A stretch of 64,000 nt of DNA from Ophiura sarsii (GCA_035610835.1 CM069447.1:77451982-77515981), one strand, 5' to 3'; shown: positions 33,621-46,194, counted from the first letter of the stretch. Numbers and translations: made by a program. Notes: generated from the letters alone by a model not told the origin.

Positions 33621-36600
33621 ATGTTATTTATTCTATATACTACTGTACGTGTCAAACTGGGTATAATTCATTCTATATGCTGTTGTGTCTTTTTATATCA
33701 TACATTTAATTACTTTTTGGCCTGTGACATTGTGACATCTGTGACACGGCGGGTTTAATTCATTCTATACACTATTATGTCTTTATATATCATACATTTA
33801 ATTACTTTTCCGCCTGTGACATTGTGACATCTGTGACACGGCGGGTTTAATGCATTCTATATACCATTATGTCTTTTTATATTATACATTTAATTACTTT
33901 TTTGCCTGTGACATTGTGGCATCTGTGACACGGCGGGTTTAATTCATTCTATATACCATTATGTCTTTTTATATTATACATTTAATTACTTTTTTGCCTG
34001 TGACATTGTGTCATCTGTGACACGGCGGGTTTAATTCATTCTATACACTATTATGTCTTTTTATATCATACATTTATTTACTTTTTCGACTGTGACATTG
34101 TGTCTTCTGTGACACGGCCGGTTTAATTCATCCTATATACTATTATGTCTTTTTTATATCATACATTCAATTACTTTTTTGCCTGTGACATTGTGCCATC
34201 TGTGACACGGCGGGTTTAATTCATTCTATATACAATTATGTCTTTATATATCATACATTTAATTACTTTTTCGCCTGTGACATTGTGTCATCTGTGTCAA
34301 ACCGGATTAATTCATTTCATATACTATTATCTCTTTTTATATCATACATTTAATTACTTTTTCGCCTGTGACATTGTGTCATCTGTGTCAAACCGGATTA
34401 ATTCATTTCATATACTATTATGTCTTTTTATATCATACATTTAAATACTTTTTCGCCTGTGCCATTGTGTCATCTGTGTCAAACCGGATTAATTCATTTC
34501 ATATACTTTTATGTCTTTTTATATCATACATTTAATTACTTTTTCGCCTGTGACATTGTGTCATCTGTGACACGGCGGGTGTAATTCATTCTATATACCA
34601 TTATGTCTTTTATATCATAAATTCATTTACTTTTTCGCCTGTGACATTGTGTCATTTGTGCCAAACCGGGTTTTATTCTTCCCATATACTATTATGTCTT
34701 TTTATATCATAAATTCATTTACTTTTTTGCCTGTGACATTGTGTCATCTGTGACACGGCGGGTTTAATTCATTCTATATACAATTATGTCTTTATATATC
34801 ATACATTTAATTACTTTTTCGCCTGTGACATTGTGTCATCCGTGTCAAACCGGATTAATTCATTTATATACTATTATGTCTTTTTATATCATACATTTAA
34901 TTACTTTTTCGCCTGTGACATTGTGTCATCTGTGTCAAACCGGATTAATTCATTTCATATACCATTATGTCTTTTTATATCAAACATTTAATTACTTTTT
35001 CGCCTGTGACATTGTGTCATCTGTGCCAAACCGGGTTTTATACTTCCCATATACTATTATGTCTTTTTATCATAAATTCATTTATTTTTTTGCCTGTGAC
35101 ATTGTGTCATCTGTGTCAAACCGGGTTTCATTTTTTCCCATATACTATTATGTCTTTTTATATCATAAATTCATTTACTTTTTCGCCTGTGACATTGTGT
35201 CATCTGTGCCAAACCGGGTTTTATTCTTTTTATATACCATTATATATTTTATATCATAAATTCATTTACTTTTTCGCCTGTGACATTGTGTCATCTGTGC
35301 CAAACCGGGTTTCTTCTTTTCATATACTATTATGTCTTTTTATATCATGAATTCATATACTTTTTTGCCTGTGACATTGTGTCATCTGTGCCAAACCGGC
35401 TTTCTTCTTTTCATATACTATTATGTCTTTTCATATCATAAATTCATTTACTTTTTTGCCTGTGACATTGTGTCATCTGTGCCAAACCGGGTTTTATTCT
35501 TTCCATATACTATTATGTATTTTTAAATCATGAATTCATTTACTTTTTCGCCTGTGACACTGTGTCATCTGTGCCAAACCGGGTTTCTTCTTTTCATATA
35601 CCATTATGTCTTTTATATCATAAATTCATTTACTTTTTCGCCTGCGACATTATGTCATCTGTGTCAAACCGGGTTTCATTCTTTTCCTATACTACTATGT
35701 CTTTTTATATCATAAATTCATTTACTTTTTCGCCTGTGACATTGTGTCATCTGTGTCAAACCGGATTTTCTTCTTTTTATATACTATTATGTCTTTTCAT
35801 ATCATAAATTCATTTACTTTTTCGCCTGTGACATTGTGTCATCTGTGCCAAACCGGGTTTTCTTCTTTTTATATACTATTATGTCTTTTCATATTATAAA
35901 TTCATTTACTTTTTTGCCTGTGACATTGTGTCATCTGTGCCAAACCGGGTTTTCTTCTTTTTATATACTATTATGTCTTTTCATATCATAAATTCATTTA
36001 CTTTTTCGCCTGTGACATTGTGTCATCTGTGCCAAACCGGGTTTTATTCTTTCCATATACTATTATGTATTTTTAAATCATAAATTCATTTACTTTTTCG
36101 CCTGTGACATTGTGTCATCTGTGCCAAACCAGGTTTTCTACTTTTCATATACTATTATGTCTTTTCATATTATAAATTCATTTACTTTTCCGCCTGTGAC
36201 ATTGTGTCATCTGTGCCAAACCGGGTTTTATTCTTTTCATATACTATTATGTCTTTTATATCATAAATTCATTTACTTTTTCGCCTGTGACATTGTGTTA
36301 TTTGTGTCAAACCGGGTTTTATTCTTTCCATGTACTATTATGTATTTTTAAATCATGAATTCATTTACTTTTTCGCCTGTGACACTGTGTCATCTGTGCC
36401 AAACCGGGTTTCTTCTTTTCATATATCATTATGTCTTTTATATCATAAATTCATTTACTTTTTCGCCTGTGACATTGTGTCATATGTGTCAAACCGGGTT
36501 TTATTCTTTTTATATACCATTATGTATTTTATATCATAAATTCATTTACTTTTTCGCCTGTGACATTGTGTCATCTGTGCCAAACCAGGTTTCTTTTTTT

Positions 36601-37870
36601 CATATACTATTATGTCTATTTATACCATAAATTCATTTACTTTTTTGCCTGTGACATTGTGTCATCTGTGCCAAACCGGGTTTCTTCTTTTCATATACTA
36701 TTATGTCTTTTTATATCATAAATTCATTAACTTTTTTGCCTGTGACATTGTGTCATCTGTGCCAAACCGGGTTTTATTCTTTTGATATACCATTATGTCT
36801 TTTATATCATAAATTCATTTACTTTTTCGCCTGTGACATTGTGTCATAAGTGTCAAACCGGGTTTTATTCTTCCCATATACTATTATGTATTTTATATCA
36901 TAAATTCATTTACTTTTTCGCCTGTGACATTGTGTCATCTGTGCCAAACCGGGTTTCTTCTTTTCATATACTATTATGTCTTTTTATATCATAAATTCAT
37001 TTACTTTTTTGCCTGTGACATTGTGTCATCTGTGCCAAACCGGGTTTCTTCTTTTCATATACTATTATGTCTTTTCATATCATAAATTCATTTAATTTTA
37101 TGCCTGTGACATTGTGTCATGTGTCAAACCGGGTTTTCTTCTTTTTATATACTATTATGTCTTTTCATATCATAAATTCATTTACTTTTTCGCCTGTGAC
37201 ATTGTGTCATCTGTGCCAAACCGGGTTTTATTCTTTCCATATACTATTATGTATTTTTAAATCATGAATTCATTTACTTTTTCGCCTGTGACACTGTGTC
37301 ATCTGTGCCAAACCGGGTTTTTTCTTTTCATATACCATTATGTCTTTTATATCATAAATTCATTTACTTTTTCGCCTGTGACATTGTTTCATCTGTGTCA
37401 AACCGGGTTTTATTCTTTTTATATACCATTATGTCTTTTATATCATAAATTCATTTACTTTTTCGCCTGTGACATTGTGTCATCTGTGCCAAACCAGGTT
37501 TCTTCTTTTCATATACTATTATGTCTTTTTATATAATAAATTCATTTACTTTATTGCCTGTGACATTGTGTCATCTGTGCCAAACCGGGTTTCTTCTTTT
37601 CATATACTATTATGTCTTTTTATATCATAAATTCATTCACTTTTTTGCCTGTGACATTGTGTCATCTGTACCAAACCGGGTTTTATTCTTTTTATATACC
37701 ATTATGTCTTTTATATCATAAATTCATTTACTTTTTCGCCTGTGACATTGTGTCATCAGTGTCAAACCGGGTTTTATTCTTCCCATATACTATTATGTAT
37801 TTTATATCATAAATTCATTTACTTTTTCGCCTGTGACATTGTGTTATCTGTGCCAAACCGGGTTTTTTCT
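33621..37870 (+). repeat. Forward array of the 91-92 bp satellite, about 46 monomers
   Basis: The monomer runs CGCCTGTGACATTGTGTCAT, then CTGTG(A/C)CA, a variable block (CGGCGGG or AACCGGGTT), ATTC, CATATACTATTATGTC, TTTTATATCATA and TTACTTTTT. Measured spacing is 92 near 33747-33839. GGCGGG-type monomers dominate to about 34600; CCAAACCGGG-type dominate after about 34990, with mixing between. TGACATTGTGTCA is a perfect inverted repeat with a 3-base loop in every unit. Confidence 0.95.
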
Positions 37871-40058
37871 ATAAAAAGACATAATAGTGTATATAATGAA
37901 GAATTAAAACCCGGTTTGGCACAGATGACACAATGTCACAGGCAAAAAAGTAATTAAATGTATGATATAAAAAGACATAATAGTGTATATAATGAATTAA
38001 ACCCGCCGTGTCACAGATGACACAATGTCACAGGCGAAAAAGTATTTAAATGTATGATATAAAAGACATAATAGTATATAGAATGAATGAAACCCGCCGT
38101 GTCACAGATGACACAATGTCACAGGCGAAAAAGTAATTAAATGTATGATATAAAAGACATAATAGTATATAGAATGAATGAAACCCGCCGTGTCACAGAT
38201 GACACAATGTCACAGGCGAAAAAGTAATTAAATGTATGATATAAAAGACATAATAGTATATAGAATGAATGAAACCCGCCGTGTCACAGATGACACAATG
38301 TCACAGGCGAAAAAGTAATTAAATGTATGATATAAAAGACACAATAGTATATAGAATGAATGAAACCCGGCGTGTCACAGATGACACAATGTCACAGGCG
38401 AAAAAGTAATTAAATGTATGATATAAAAGACATAATAGTATATAGAATGAATGAAACCCGCCGTGTCACAGATGACACAATGTCACAGGCGAAAAAGTAA
38501 TTAAATGTATGATATAAAAGACATAATAGTATATAGAATGAATGAAACCCGCCGTGTCACAGATGACACAATGTCACAGGCGAAAAAGTAATTAAATGTA
38601 TGATATAAAAGACATAATAGTATATAGAATGAATGAAACCCGCCGTGTCACAGATGACACAATGTCACAGGCGAAAAAGTAATTAAATGTATGATAGAAA
38701 AGACATAATAGTATATAGAATGAATGAAACCCGCCGTGTCACAGATGACACAATGTCACAGGCGAAAAAGTAATTAAATGTATGATATAAAAGACATAAT
38801 AGTATATAGAATGAATGAAACCCGCCGTGTCACAGATGACACAATGTCACAGGCGAAAAAATAATTAAATGTATGATATAAAAGACACAATAGTATATAG
38901 AATGAATGAAACCCGCCGTGTCACAGATGACACAATGTCACAGGCGAAAAGGTATTTAAATGTATGATATAAAAGACATAATAGTATATAGAATGAATGA
39001 TACCCGCCGTGTTACAGATGTCACAATGTCACAGGCGAAAAAGTAAATAAATGTATGATATAAAAGACATAATAGTATATAGAATGAATGAAACCCGCCG
39101 TGTCACAGACGACACAATGTCACAGGCGAAAAAGTAATTAAATGTATGATATAAAAGACATGATAGTATATAGAATGAATGAAACCCGCCGTGTCACAGA
39201 TGACACAATGTCACAGGCGAAAAAGTAATTAAATGTATGATATTAAAGACACAATAGTATATAGAATGAATGAAACCCGCCGTATCACAGATGACACAAT
39301 GTCACTGGCGAAAAAGTAATTAAATGTATGATATAAAAGACATAATAGTATATAGAATGAATGAAACCCGCCGTGTCACAGATGACACAATGTCACAGGC
39401 GAAAAAGTAATTAAATGTATGATATAAAAGACACAATAGTATATAGAATGAATGAAACCCGGCGTGTCACAGATGACACAATGTCACAGGCGAAAAAGTA
39501 ATTAAATGTATGATATAAAAGACATAATAGTATATAGAATGAATGAAACCCGCCGTGTCACAGATGACACAATGTCACAGGCGAAAAAGTAATTAAATGT
39601 ATGATATAAAAGACATAATAGTATATAGAATGAATGAAACCCGCCGTGTCACAGATGACACCATGTCACAGGCGAAAAAGTAATTAAATGTATGATATAA
39701 AAGACATAATAGTATATAGAATGAATGAAACCCGCCGTGTCACAGATGACACAATGTCACAGGCGAAAAAGTAATTAAATGTATGATAGAAAAGACATAA
39801 TAGTATATAGAATGAATGAAACCCGCCGTGTCACAGATGACACAATGTCACAGGCGAAAAAGTAATTAAATGTATGATATAAAAGACATAATAGTATATA
39901 GAATGAATGAAACCCGCCGTGTCACAGATTGACACAATGTCACAGGCGAAAAAGTAATTAAATGTATGATATAAACGCATAATAGTATGATATCATAAGA
40001 CATAATAGTATATATAATGAATTAAACTCACCGTCACAGATGACACAATGTATATATT
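37871..40058 (-). repeat. Inverted array of the same satellite, about 24 monomers
   Basis: From ATAAAAAGACATAATAG at 37871 the same monomer runs in opposite orientation with a 91-bp period (for example AACCCGCCG at 38092 and 38183). Only the first unit is of the AACCGG type; the others are GGCGGG type and very homogeneous, more so than the forward array, so this arm was amplified or homogenised more recently. Confidence 0.95.
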
Positions 40059-40170
40059 CCGTGCTATTTTGATGTTCGTGCTATATTGATGTATTATATT
40101 TTGTGTTATATTTATGTATTATATTTCGTGCTATTTATATATATGTTATATGTTATATTTCGTGCGATAT
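40058..40170 (-). repeat. Subterminal CGTGCTAT repeats of the satellite element
   Basis: TTCCGTGCTAT, TTCGTGCTAT, TTCGTGCTAT and TTCGTGCGAT occur at about 40058, 40073, 40125 and 40158, with AT-rich spacing. One copy in opposite orientation (TAGCACGAA) is inside the left terminus at 33521. Subterminal repeats often bind transposase; that role is inference. Confidence 0.6.
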
Positions 40171-40187
40171 TACATGAAGGAGTAACC
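40155..40187 (-). repeat. Right terminal inverted repeat of the satellite element
   Basis: ATATTTCGTGCGATATTACA then TGAAGGAGTAACC, the complement of the left end apart from four mismatches, followed by the CACAAAGG duplication. Confidence 0.8.
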
Positions 40188-40195
40188 CACAAAGG

Positions 40196-40434
40196 GGTCC
40201 CAACTTAAAGCACACGACCATTAATAAATAATTACAAGCAACCTTCAACATTCATCACATTTAATTAATGTCCAATGTCTCGGCATGTATGCCTAGAGTA
40301 ATTCCTAGGTAATTAAGACACTACAACCTTCGTTAATAACTCCAGCGTGTTATTCATTAAACAAATTTACAGGACTAAGGATTGTGTAACGCTATATTAA
40401 TTATACTGTTTGGACAGAAATAATTTCATGGAAA
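40196..40434. other. Short unassigned spacer
   Basis: Nothing recognised apart from AT-rich sequence between the satellite element and the next minisatellite. Confidence 0.4.
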
Positions 40435-40609
40435 CTGTAATAATGGGTATATCGATCTGTAATAATGGATGTATCGATCTGTAATAATGGGTATATCGAT
40501 CTGTAATAATGGGTATATCGATCTGTAATAATGGGTGGCGATCTGTAATAATGGGTGTACCGATCTGTAATAATGGGTATATCGATCTGTAATAATGGGT
40601 ATATCGATC
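40435..40609 (+). repeat. 22-bp minisatellite, about 8 copies
   Basis: Unit CTGTAATAATGGGTATATCG plus AT. One unit is shortened (GGGTGGCGATCTG near 40535) and another has a GTACC variant. Frames translating as repeated YPLLQIDIPIITD are the repeat read on the minus strand. Confidence 0.95.
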
Positions 40610-40929
40610 GAACCACCTTATAATAGACAGCCGTTTCATCATTTGATGAAGATAATTGCAGCTTGTTCACTTGGATTCAACATTTATTAGGGGCCTCGCC
40701 CATTTACAAATAGAGGAAACTCGAGGAAAGAGTGGGAAAAGCTCGCTCCTCCTCAAATTAGATACCTGTATCGTTAGCCAATTGAAGTGGTTGGGTTTAC
40801 ACTTTTAGAGAAGGATATAATAGTTTACTTGAATATTGATTTTAACATTTTATGAAAGAGGAAAGCTTGGGATTAAAAGGGGAGCGCTCTTTCCTCACTC
40901 TTTTTTCGAGCTTTCCTCCTTCAATAGTA

Positions 40930-41765
40930 GCTATTACTATGCTATCCGCACGTCGCTTCCAGTGACCATACTTTGCACACTTCCTCTTCCTTAGTTGGGC
41001 TAGCAATCCCTCTTATTCTTTCACTCCTATTTGCTTGCGCACCCATGAGTTTGACTTCTTATCAGTCCAGCTGATGTGTAGCACTCTGCGCCAGACCCAC
41101 ATTTCAAATGCTGTGATACAGCTCTTGTCTCTTTCTTTGAGGGTCCAACTGTCAGAGCAATAAAGCGCTGTACTCCATACCAGTGACCGGACCAGCTGCT
41201 TCTTGAGTTTCAAGCTTTTGCTTAGCCTTCCATATTCCATTCAGTTGGCTAGTGATGCCTCTGGCAACTGTCAGTCTGACTCGTATTTCTGGTGCGGAGT
41301 CTCCATCCATCCCGACCATTGAGCCAAGGTATTTGAAACGATCCACCAGCTAAACTTCATCTCCGTCTAGGAACATAGGCTGCTTGTTACCCGGTATCAT
41401 GACATGAGTCTTGGCTGGGTTTATACGCAGGCCGAATTGGAGACTGCATATCTCTAGTTCTTGGGCTTGCTTTTCTAGTTCCTGTTTAGTACGTCCTAGA
41501 AGTGTAGTGTCATCAGCAAAGCGAAGATTCCATATTGCCCTTCCACCAATGATGCAGCCAGGTCTGTCTTCCAGCCTGTCCTCTACTTGTCGCATGATGG
41601 TTTCACCACAGGCATTAAAGAGTAGGGGTGATACAATGCAACCCTGACGGACTCCTTGCTAAAAGGGGAACTGATCTGTGTGGCCTTCTGCTAAACGTAT
41701 AACTCTACAAGCTTTTGTATACAGCTTCTCCAGCAGCGAGACTAGGTGTTCTGGTGTGAAGTAAT
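40930..41765 (-). pseudogene. RTE/jockey-type LINE fragment, RT palm and thumb
   Basis: Minus strand: GVRQGCIVSPLLFNACGETI (palm, before the catalytic motif), LRFADDTTLLGRT at about 41510-41530 with both catalytic Asp, NPAKTHVMIPG, then after a stop FKYLGSMVGMDGDSAPEIRV and, after another shift, LVWSTALYCSDSWTLKERD, AFEMWVWRRVLHISWTDKKS. WRR-L-I-W followed by S-N-V is the thumb landmark of endonuclease/RT elements of this group. It is truncated at 41765 on the 5' side and decays past 41013 into frameshifted C-terminal sequence. It is only distantly like the RTE copies at 28.2 and 62.3 kb. Confidence 0.8.
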
Positions 41766-42046
41766 GTGAAGACCAAACAACGATTCATAGTACATGCAAT
41801 TTACAAAATTACATTTCATTTTGTTCGCTGGAAATGTCGATAGAAGCATGCTTTAGTAACTACAATTTTGTCTAAGGTATAAGTCGTTCTAAGGGATGAG
41901 TCTGTTACGGCATTGCTGCACAGTGCTTCCTTAGTCCTTACCCTTCACCGCAATGACCTTTACCATCAGATATACCAGAAAAGTGAGGGTAGATAACGGG
42001 AATAGATACCCTGGCACAGTTGCTAACCATATTAAACCCTTATTAT

Positions 42047-42523
42047 TAGGGTTCGGCAGAATCCGTGATTTTTAAGGCAAAATCCGTGGGCAGTTTGTGT
42101 AAAATCCGTGATTCCCGCGATTAGTGTGATTTCAAGCAAAACTGAGATCAAACCGTGGGAAATGACACGTGAAATCCGCGCGATCATATTTTTAGGCACT
42201 CAACTACAGATATTTATTACTCAAGGGACATTAGTAAATAAATAAGTGTTAGATAGGAATAAACATACGAGGTAAAAAACAATAACAATAAGAAGGAAAG
42301 GGCGATATATAAAAAAATCAAGCAGTGTAGTTCTCTAAAATGCCTCAATTCGGATAATTTGTGATTCTTATCATCAAATGAAACTGTAAACATCGGCTTG
42401 TTGGACAATTACCGCAGCTGAAATAGCTTTTCCGCGATTTTATGGTACAGTTTCCCAAATCCGTGATCAAGTATGAAATCCGTGAATTACGCCGTGAAAT
42501 TTCACGGATTCTGCCGAACCCTA
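42047..42523. mobile_element. 477-bp hAT-like MITE with TAGGGTTCGGCAGAATC termini
   Basis: TAGGGTTCGGCAGAATCCGTGA-type inverted repeats close both ends. Flanking octamers CTTATTAT (42039-42046) and CTTATCAT (42524-42531) differ by one base, an 8-bp target duplication as made by hAT transposases, whose termini commonly start CAGGG or TAGGG. The interior repeats AAAATCCGTG and GAAATCCG several times. Non-coding. Confidence 0.75.
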
Positions 42524-42531
42524 CTTATCAT

Positions 42532-43396
42532 GAGCAGTCAGCGTATGTTGTCATACTTATCAACTATACTATTTATTACCTTAGGTGAAATGATAAAAGA
42601 CAACTAAAGATTAATTGCTCACATTTAAGTAGATAAATGGTAACCTTCTGTATGCCATAGCAATTCTTATACATGTATGCAACATCGTTAACTCTTTGTT
42701 TCAAAAAGGTTTATATGGTCAAATGTATAAATATGAAAGTAAATACGAAAATAAATAATAAAAATAAACATAACGTTAATATGGTAATCAAAAGGCTAAA
42801 ATGGCCACACAAACCAAATGGCTAAATGTAATATGAAAGCAAAAATAATCTCAACATAACGTCAATATGGTTAATTATGGTCACTGAAAATTAAACACAA
42901 TTCTGTTACTTTTGCTAAGTAATCACAATCAGTTTAAGTGCTTTGGCTTCTTTCACGGCCATCAGGGAAATTGTTACTAGGTCTGAATTTGTTTTGTCTA
43001 GCCTCTTAACTTATCATTCACACAGGATTTTTTTTTGTTTATTACCTTTAAGTAACGTAGAGCTAATAGACTTAGTATCAAATAACATAATATGTTAGCC
43101 GTTTGGAGGTCTATTAAACTAGTGGGCATAGACTGGCTTGTAATATTCTGTGAAGTCATGATACAAAAAGGTCCCAACCAATCTTTATTCAAAAGTGATC
43201 AATTCTGCCTCAACGGGAATCCTTATTTTAGCCTTTCTAGGCAATATAGTGGAAATAATACTGAATGTTATGTCAGCCATTTTGGATGTTATCACAGGCT
43301 CATACCCTTTTTATAAGCCATATAAACAAATACCAACCATCAGCCCCAACAGGAAGCCATTTTGTGCATTTATAGGTAATATGATGGTTTTTGGCG
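42532..43396. other. Spacer upstream of duplication copy B
   Basis: No gene recognised. This segment is what precedes copy B, and it can be compared with whatever precedes window base 1 to tell haplotype redundancy from true duplication. Confidence 0.45.
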
Positions 43397-43558
43397 GCAT
43401 TTTGAAAACGCCCTCTAACGGAACAACTGCCAGGGTACCAATATTTTCCACCCTGATCTTTGTTGGTACGTCTGATGGTCTGGGTCATTGCTATAACCGA
43501 TGGTAACCGATGGTATATTACACGGGACCCCTCTCCGACATCGGACTAAGTAGCAATA

Positions 43559-44134
43559 CAGGGTGTCTCAAAAAAGATACCATGAGTTAGACAATTATTA
43601 AAAATACATCCCAAGTTATGTAAGCCCTATTAGTCCTCTATCAAATACACTTCATCCCAATGAATTTAACCACTTAAAATACTGAGATATGATCAATTCA
43701 GTAACAAGAGTGCGAACAAGATAATGGCTTTCAACGGAAAAATACTGACTTTATGATTCCGATGATGATTTTAGGATATGTCAATGTAGTGTTCAAAATA
43801 CCGTCTAAATTTTAAATATTTTATGGTATATCATGGATAATATGGATGAAAATATGTTTTTGGTTCAAATTCAACTATTATTATTGATTTGATTATGTTC
43901 AATTACGCACTGAATGACGAAAAGTGGCCGAAGGGGAATGTGAACATGCTCGAGTAGATCGGTTATAAATTGATAACGAAAGCTCCAAAATTGATGGAAA
44001 CTTTTATGAAACTCTTATAGCACATTAAAGATTGCTGAACGTGATTACTAGTACAGTATTCCGCAAACAATGTTTATATTTTTCATGGCCAAAAAAAATC
44101 ATGCTTCACATGGGGCACTTTTTGAGACACCCTG
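43559..44134. mobile_element. MITE with CAGGGTGTCTCAAAAA termini, copy B
   Basis: Same element as 163-738, with TA at 43557-43558 and 44135-44136. Confidence 0.75.
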
Positions 44135-44875
44135 TATGTTGAGACATCCTTCCATTCTGATACAGATACAAATGACATGAAAATGTACAGCTTTACTATT
44201 TTACATCTGCATGAGTAAAACAAATCCGATTATATCGTTGTCATCCTATTCAATATACAAACAAGGACACCTACAATAGTGTCTGTGGGTCTTCTATGAG
44301 TAAAGTTAGATATACATAACGTTGGCTAGATCATAACTATGCCAAGTCAATATAATGACCAAAAAACACACCAGGAAATGAAGTGCTTTGGTTATAGTTG
44401 AACAATAAAGTCTGTCGTTTTACTTAATACGACATATTTAAGTATTTCTAGTATATGTACGTCACAGATTGGCGTTTTTTCTTCCTTATATTCGTGGGTT
44501 CGTTCCTCATGAACTTAAACAATTGTGACGTGTTCTACCGAAACCAGACGGAATTGGGCATAGCTCCAAACTGAGAAATAGCCCAAAAACTAATTGGGGG
44601 TGATTTTTGGGGAATTTGAGTTTCTTGTAAATCATGTTTATAACATTATTGTGACATTTTTTTAATTTAATTTTTTTTTAAAGTACATTGTAAGTACATT
44701 GTAAATATATTATAAACACATCTTTAAAAGACGATATCTCAGTTTGGAGTTGTCATAAACACGAACTTGAAAATGATTTACCTCCGCTTTGGGAAGTCCG
44801 GATAGGTTTGCGCTAGAAATTGGCAGCACCCTAGTTGATGCGACCCGATTCTGATGATTCACCAGCAGCGAAATT

Positions 44876-44932
44876 ACAGCGCTTTGATCACTTTGGAAAG
44901 GCGCTATATAAATACTAATTATTATTATTATC
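44876..44932 (+). mobile_element. CR1/L2-like 3' tail, copy B
   Basis: Duplicate of the tail at 1490-1548, with GGCGCTATATAAATACTAA and an ATT repeat. Confidence 0.55.
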
Positions 44933-45653
44933 TCTACTGATCTCTACTTAATACACACGTACACGTGTGTTAATAAATACGGTATACCTAGCTGAAACAG
45001 TTGAAAAAAATATTTCATCAATTTTGTTTTGTTTTTGTTATCATTATTATACAGAAATATGGGCGACACAGTGTAGAAAACAAATGGCGATTACTAACTC
45101 AATTTTGATATCTTGCCCAATTGTGTCTGGTTTTGGTAGAACAGGTCACAATTAAACACAAAATAAATGTTCATCGATGTATCACAAAATAGTTCTCAAT
45201 TATCTTATACTTTGCCTGTGCCTACAGACAACGTGAAGGCAACTTACGAGAAGGATTCTAATATTAAAAAAACTTGCCCTACCAATTAATCCGAGACAAC
45301 TTGTATATATTTTACAAAGGCGTATCCAGGGTAAATATTTAAATCTTATCATAATGTAAACAAACTCTGCGCAAAATTAAGGTCGAGGAGACGCCTTCAA
45401 ATGCCTCCAAAATAGCTCAGATTCAAGAGCTTTCGGGGCTCTGCACACAAGACCCCGCTAGGGCTATAGAGTATGAGTGACGTCCAGTGTTCAGAATGTT
45501 ACACACATTGGAAAGTACACTATGGCTGATTGATACTCTTCAGAAAATGGCAATGGAAAACCTTGTATACACACAGGGTGTATCTAGGATTTGTTGAACC
45601 GGTGAGCAAAACTCCTCACGAGTGGTTCCAGGGACCCACCTTAGTATGAGTGG

Positions 45654-45973
45654 CCATAGTATAAACAAATACGTGTAAGGTTAGTCGTCTAAGATAACAT
45701 CGTACACGTCGAAGAAAACAGTTTACAAATAGGGTTTATTCCATGATAGCATAAGCTTGTAGGATATCCAATATGGTTATATCCTTGTTTTTCCATCCTC
45801 CCCACCCTCCACTCAAAGTGTCACAATTGTTAACAGAATAAAGCGAGAATGTTATCTTAGGCGTCTAATATACATATGAGACGTCTAACGTTACACGTTC
45901 TGCGCGTGTTACTTTACGCGTACTACGTGTAACCTTAGACGTTAGACCTTACACGTATTTGTTTATACTATGG
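45654..45973. mobile_element. 320-bp MITE with CCATAGTATAAAC termini, copy B
   Basis: Duplicate of 2270-2589, same boundaries and length. Confidence 0.65.
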
Positions 45974-46044
45974 CTTCATCTAGATCATTAAAAGGAATCA
46001 AAACCTACTTCATGATCAATTTGACGTCATTTTGGTCTGATTCC

Positions 46045-46194
46045 TTTAGCGATCGATATCATCGAGGTGAATTTGAATGTGCATGGGCGAGAAGATTTTT
46101 TCCTGCGATCCAGTTTATTCTTTGTTCATCTGATCTGCGTCTTTCTGTTGTGGATCAAGGGTTGCATGTTCTGAAAACAGGCTAAACAGATTCC
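46045..46194. other. 150-bp segment present only in copy B
   Basis: Bounded by GATTCC at 46039-46044 and 46189-46194. It has no inverted termini and no recognisable domain; the plus-strand frame 45970-46185 crosses it but extends into the MITE edge and is not supported as a gene. It is most simply the ancestral state, lost from copy A. Confidence 0.7.

Larger units (their letters stand above)
33501..40187. mobile_element. 6.7-kb TIR element filled by two head-to-head satellite arrays
   Basis: The left end begins GGTGTATCCTTCATGTAATA and the right end, complemented, GGTTACTCCTTCATGTAATA; the match continues through GCACGAAATAT (29 of 33 bases). CACAAAGG immediately precedes the left end (33493-33500) and immediately follows the right end (40188-40195): an 8-bp target duplication. 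Between them are subterminal CGTGCTAT repeats and two arrays of the same 91-92 bp monomer in opposite orientation meeting at about 37870. No transposase frame exists. An 8-bp duplication with a GG terminus would fit Merlin, hAT or P-type mobilisation, but the family is open. Frames found inside (repeats of FTFSPVTLCHLCQTGF) are read-through of the monomer. I know of no described element with exactly this plan; that is a statement of my knowledge, not of a search. Confidence 0.75.

Noticed and set aside
34238..37957. Many overlapping frames encoding repeated FTFSPVTLCHLCQTGF-like peptides
   Set aside because: They are translations of the 91-92 bp satellite; near-multiple-of-three spacing leaves frames open, and the frames change with indels between monomers.
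33621..40058. CRISPR-like array
   Set aside because: Whole monomers repeat without unique spacers, units are about 91 bp, and the context is a metazoan genome.
40397..40670. YPLLQIDIPIITD-repeat protein
   Set aside because: It is the 22-bp minisatellite read on the minus strand.
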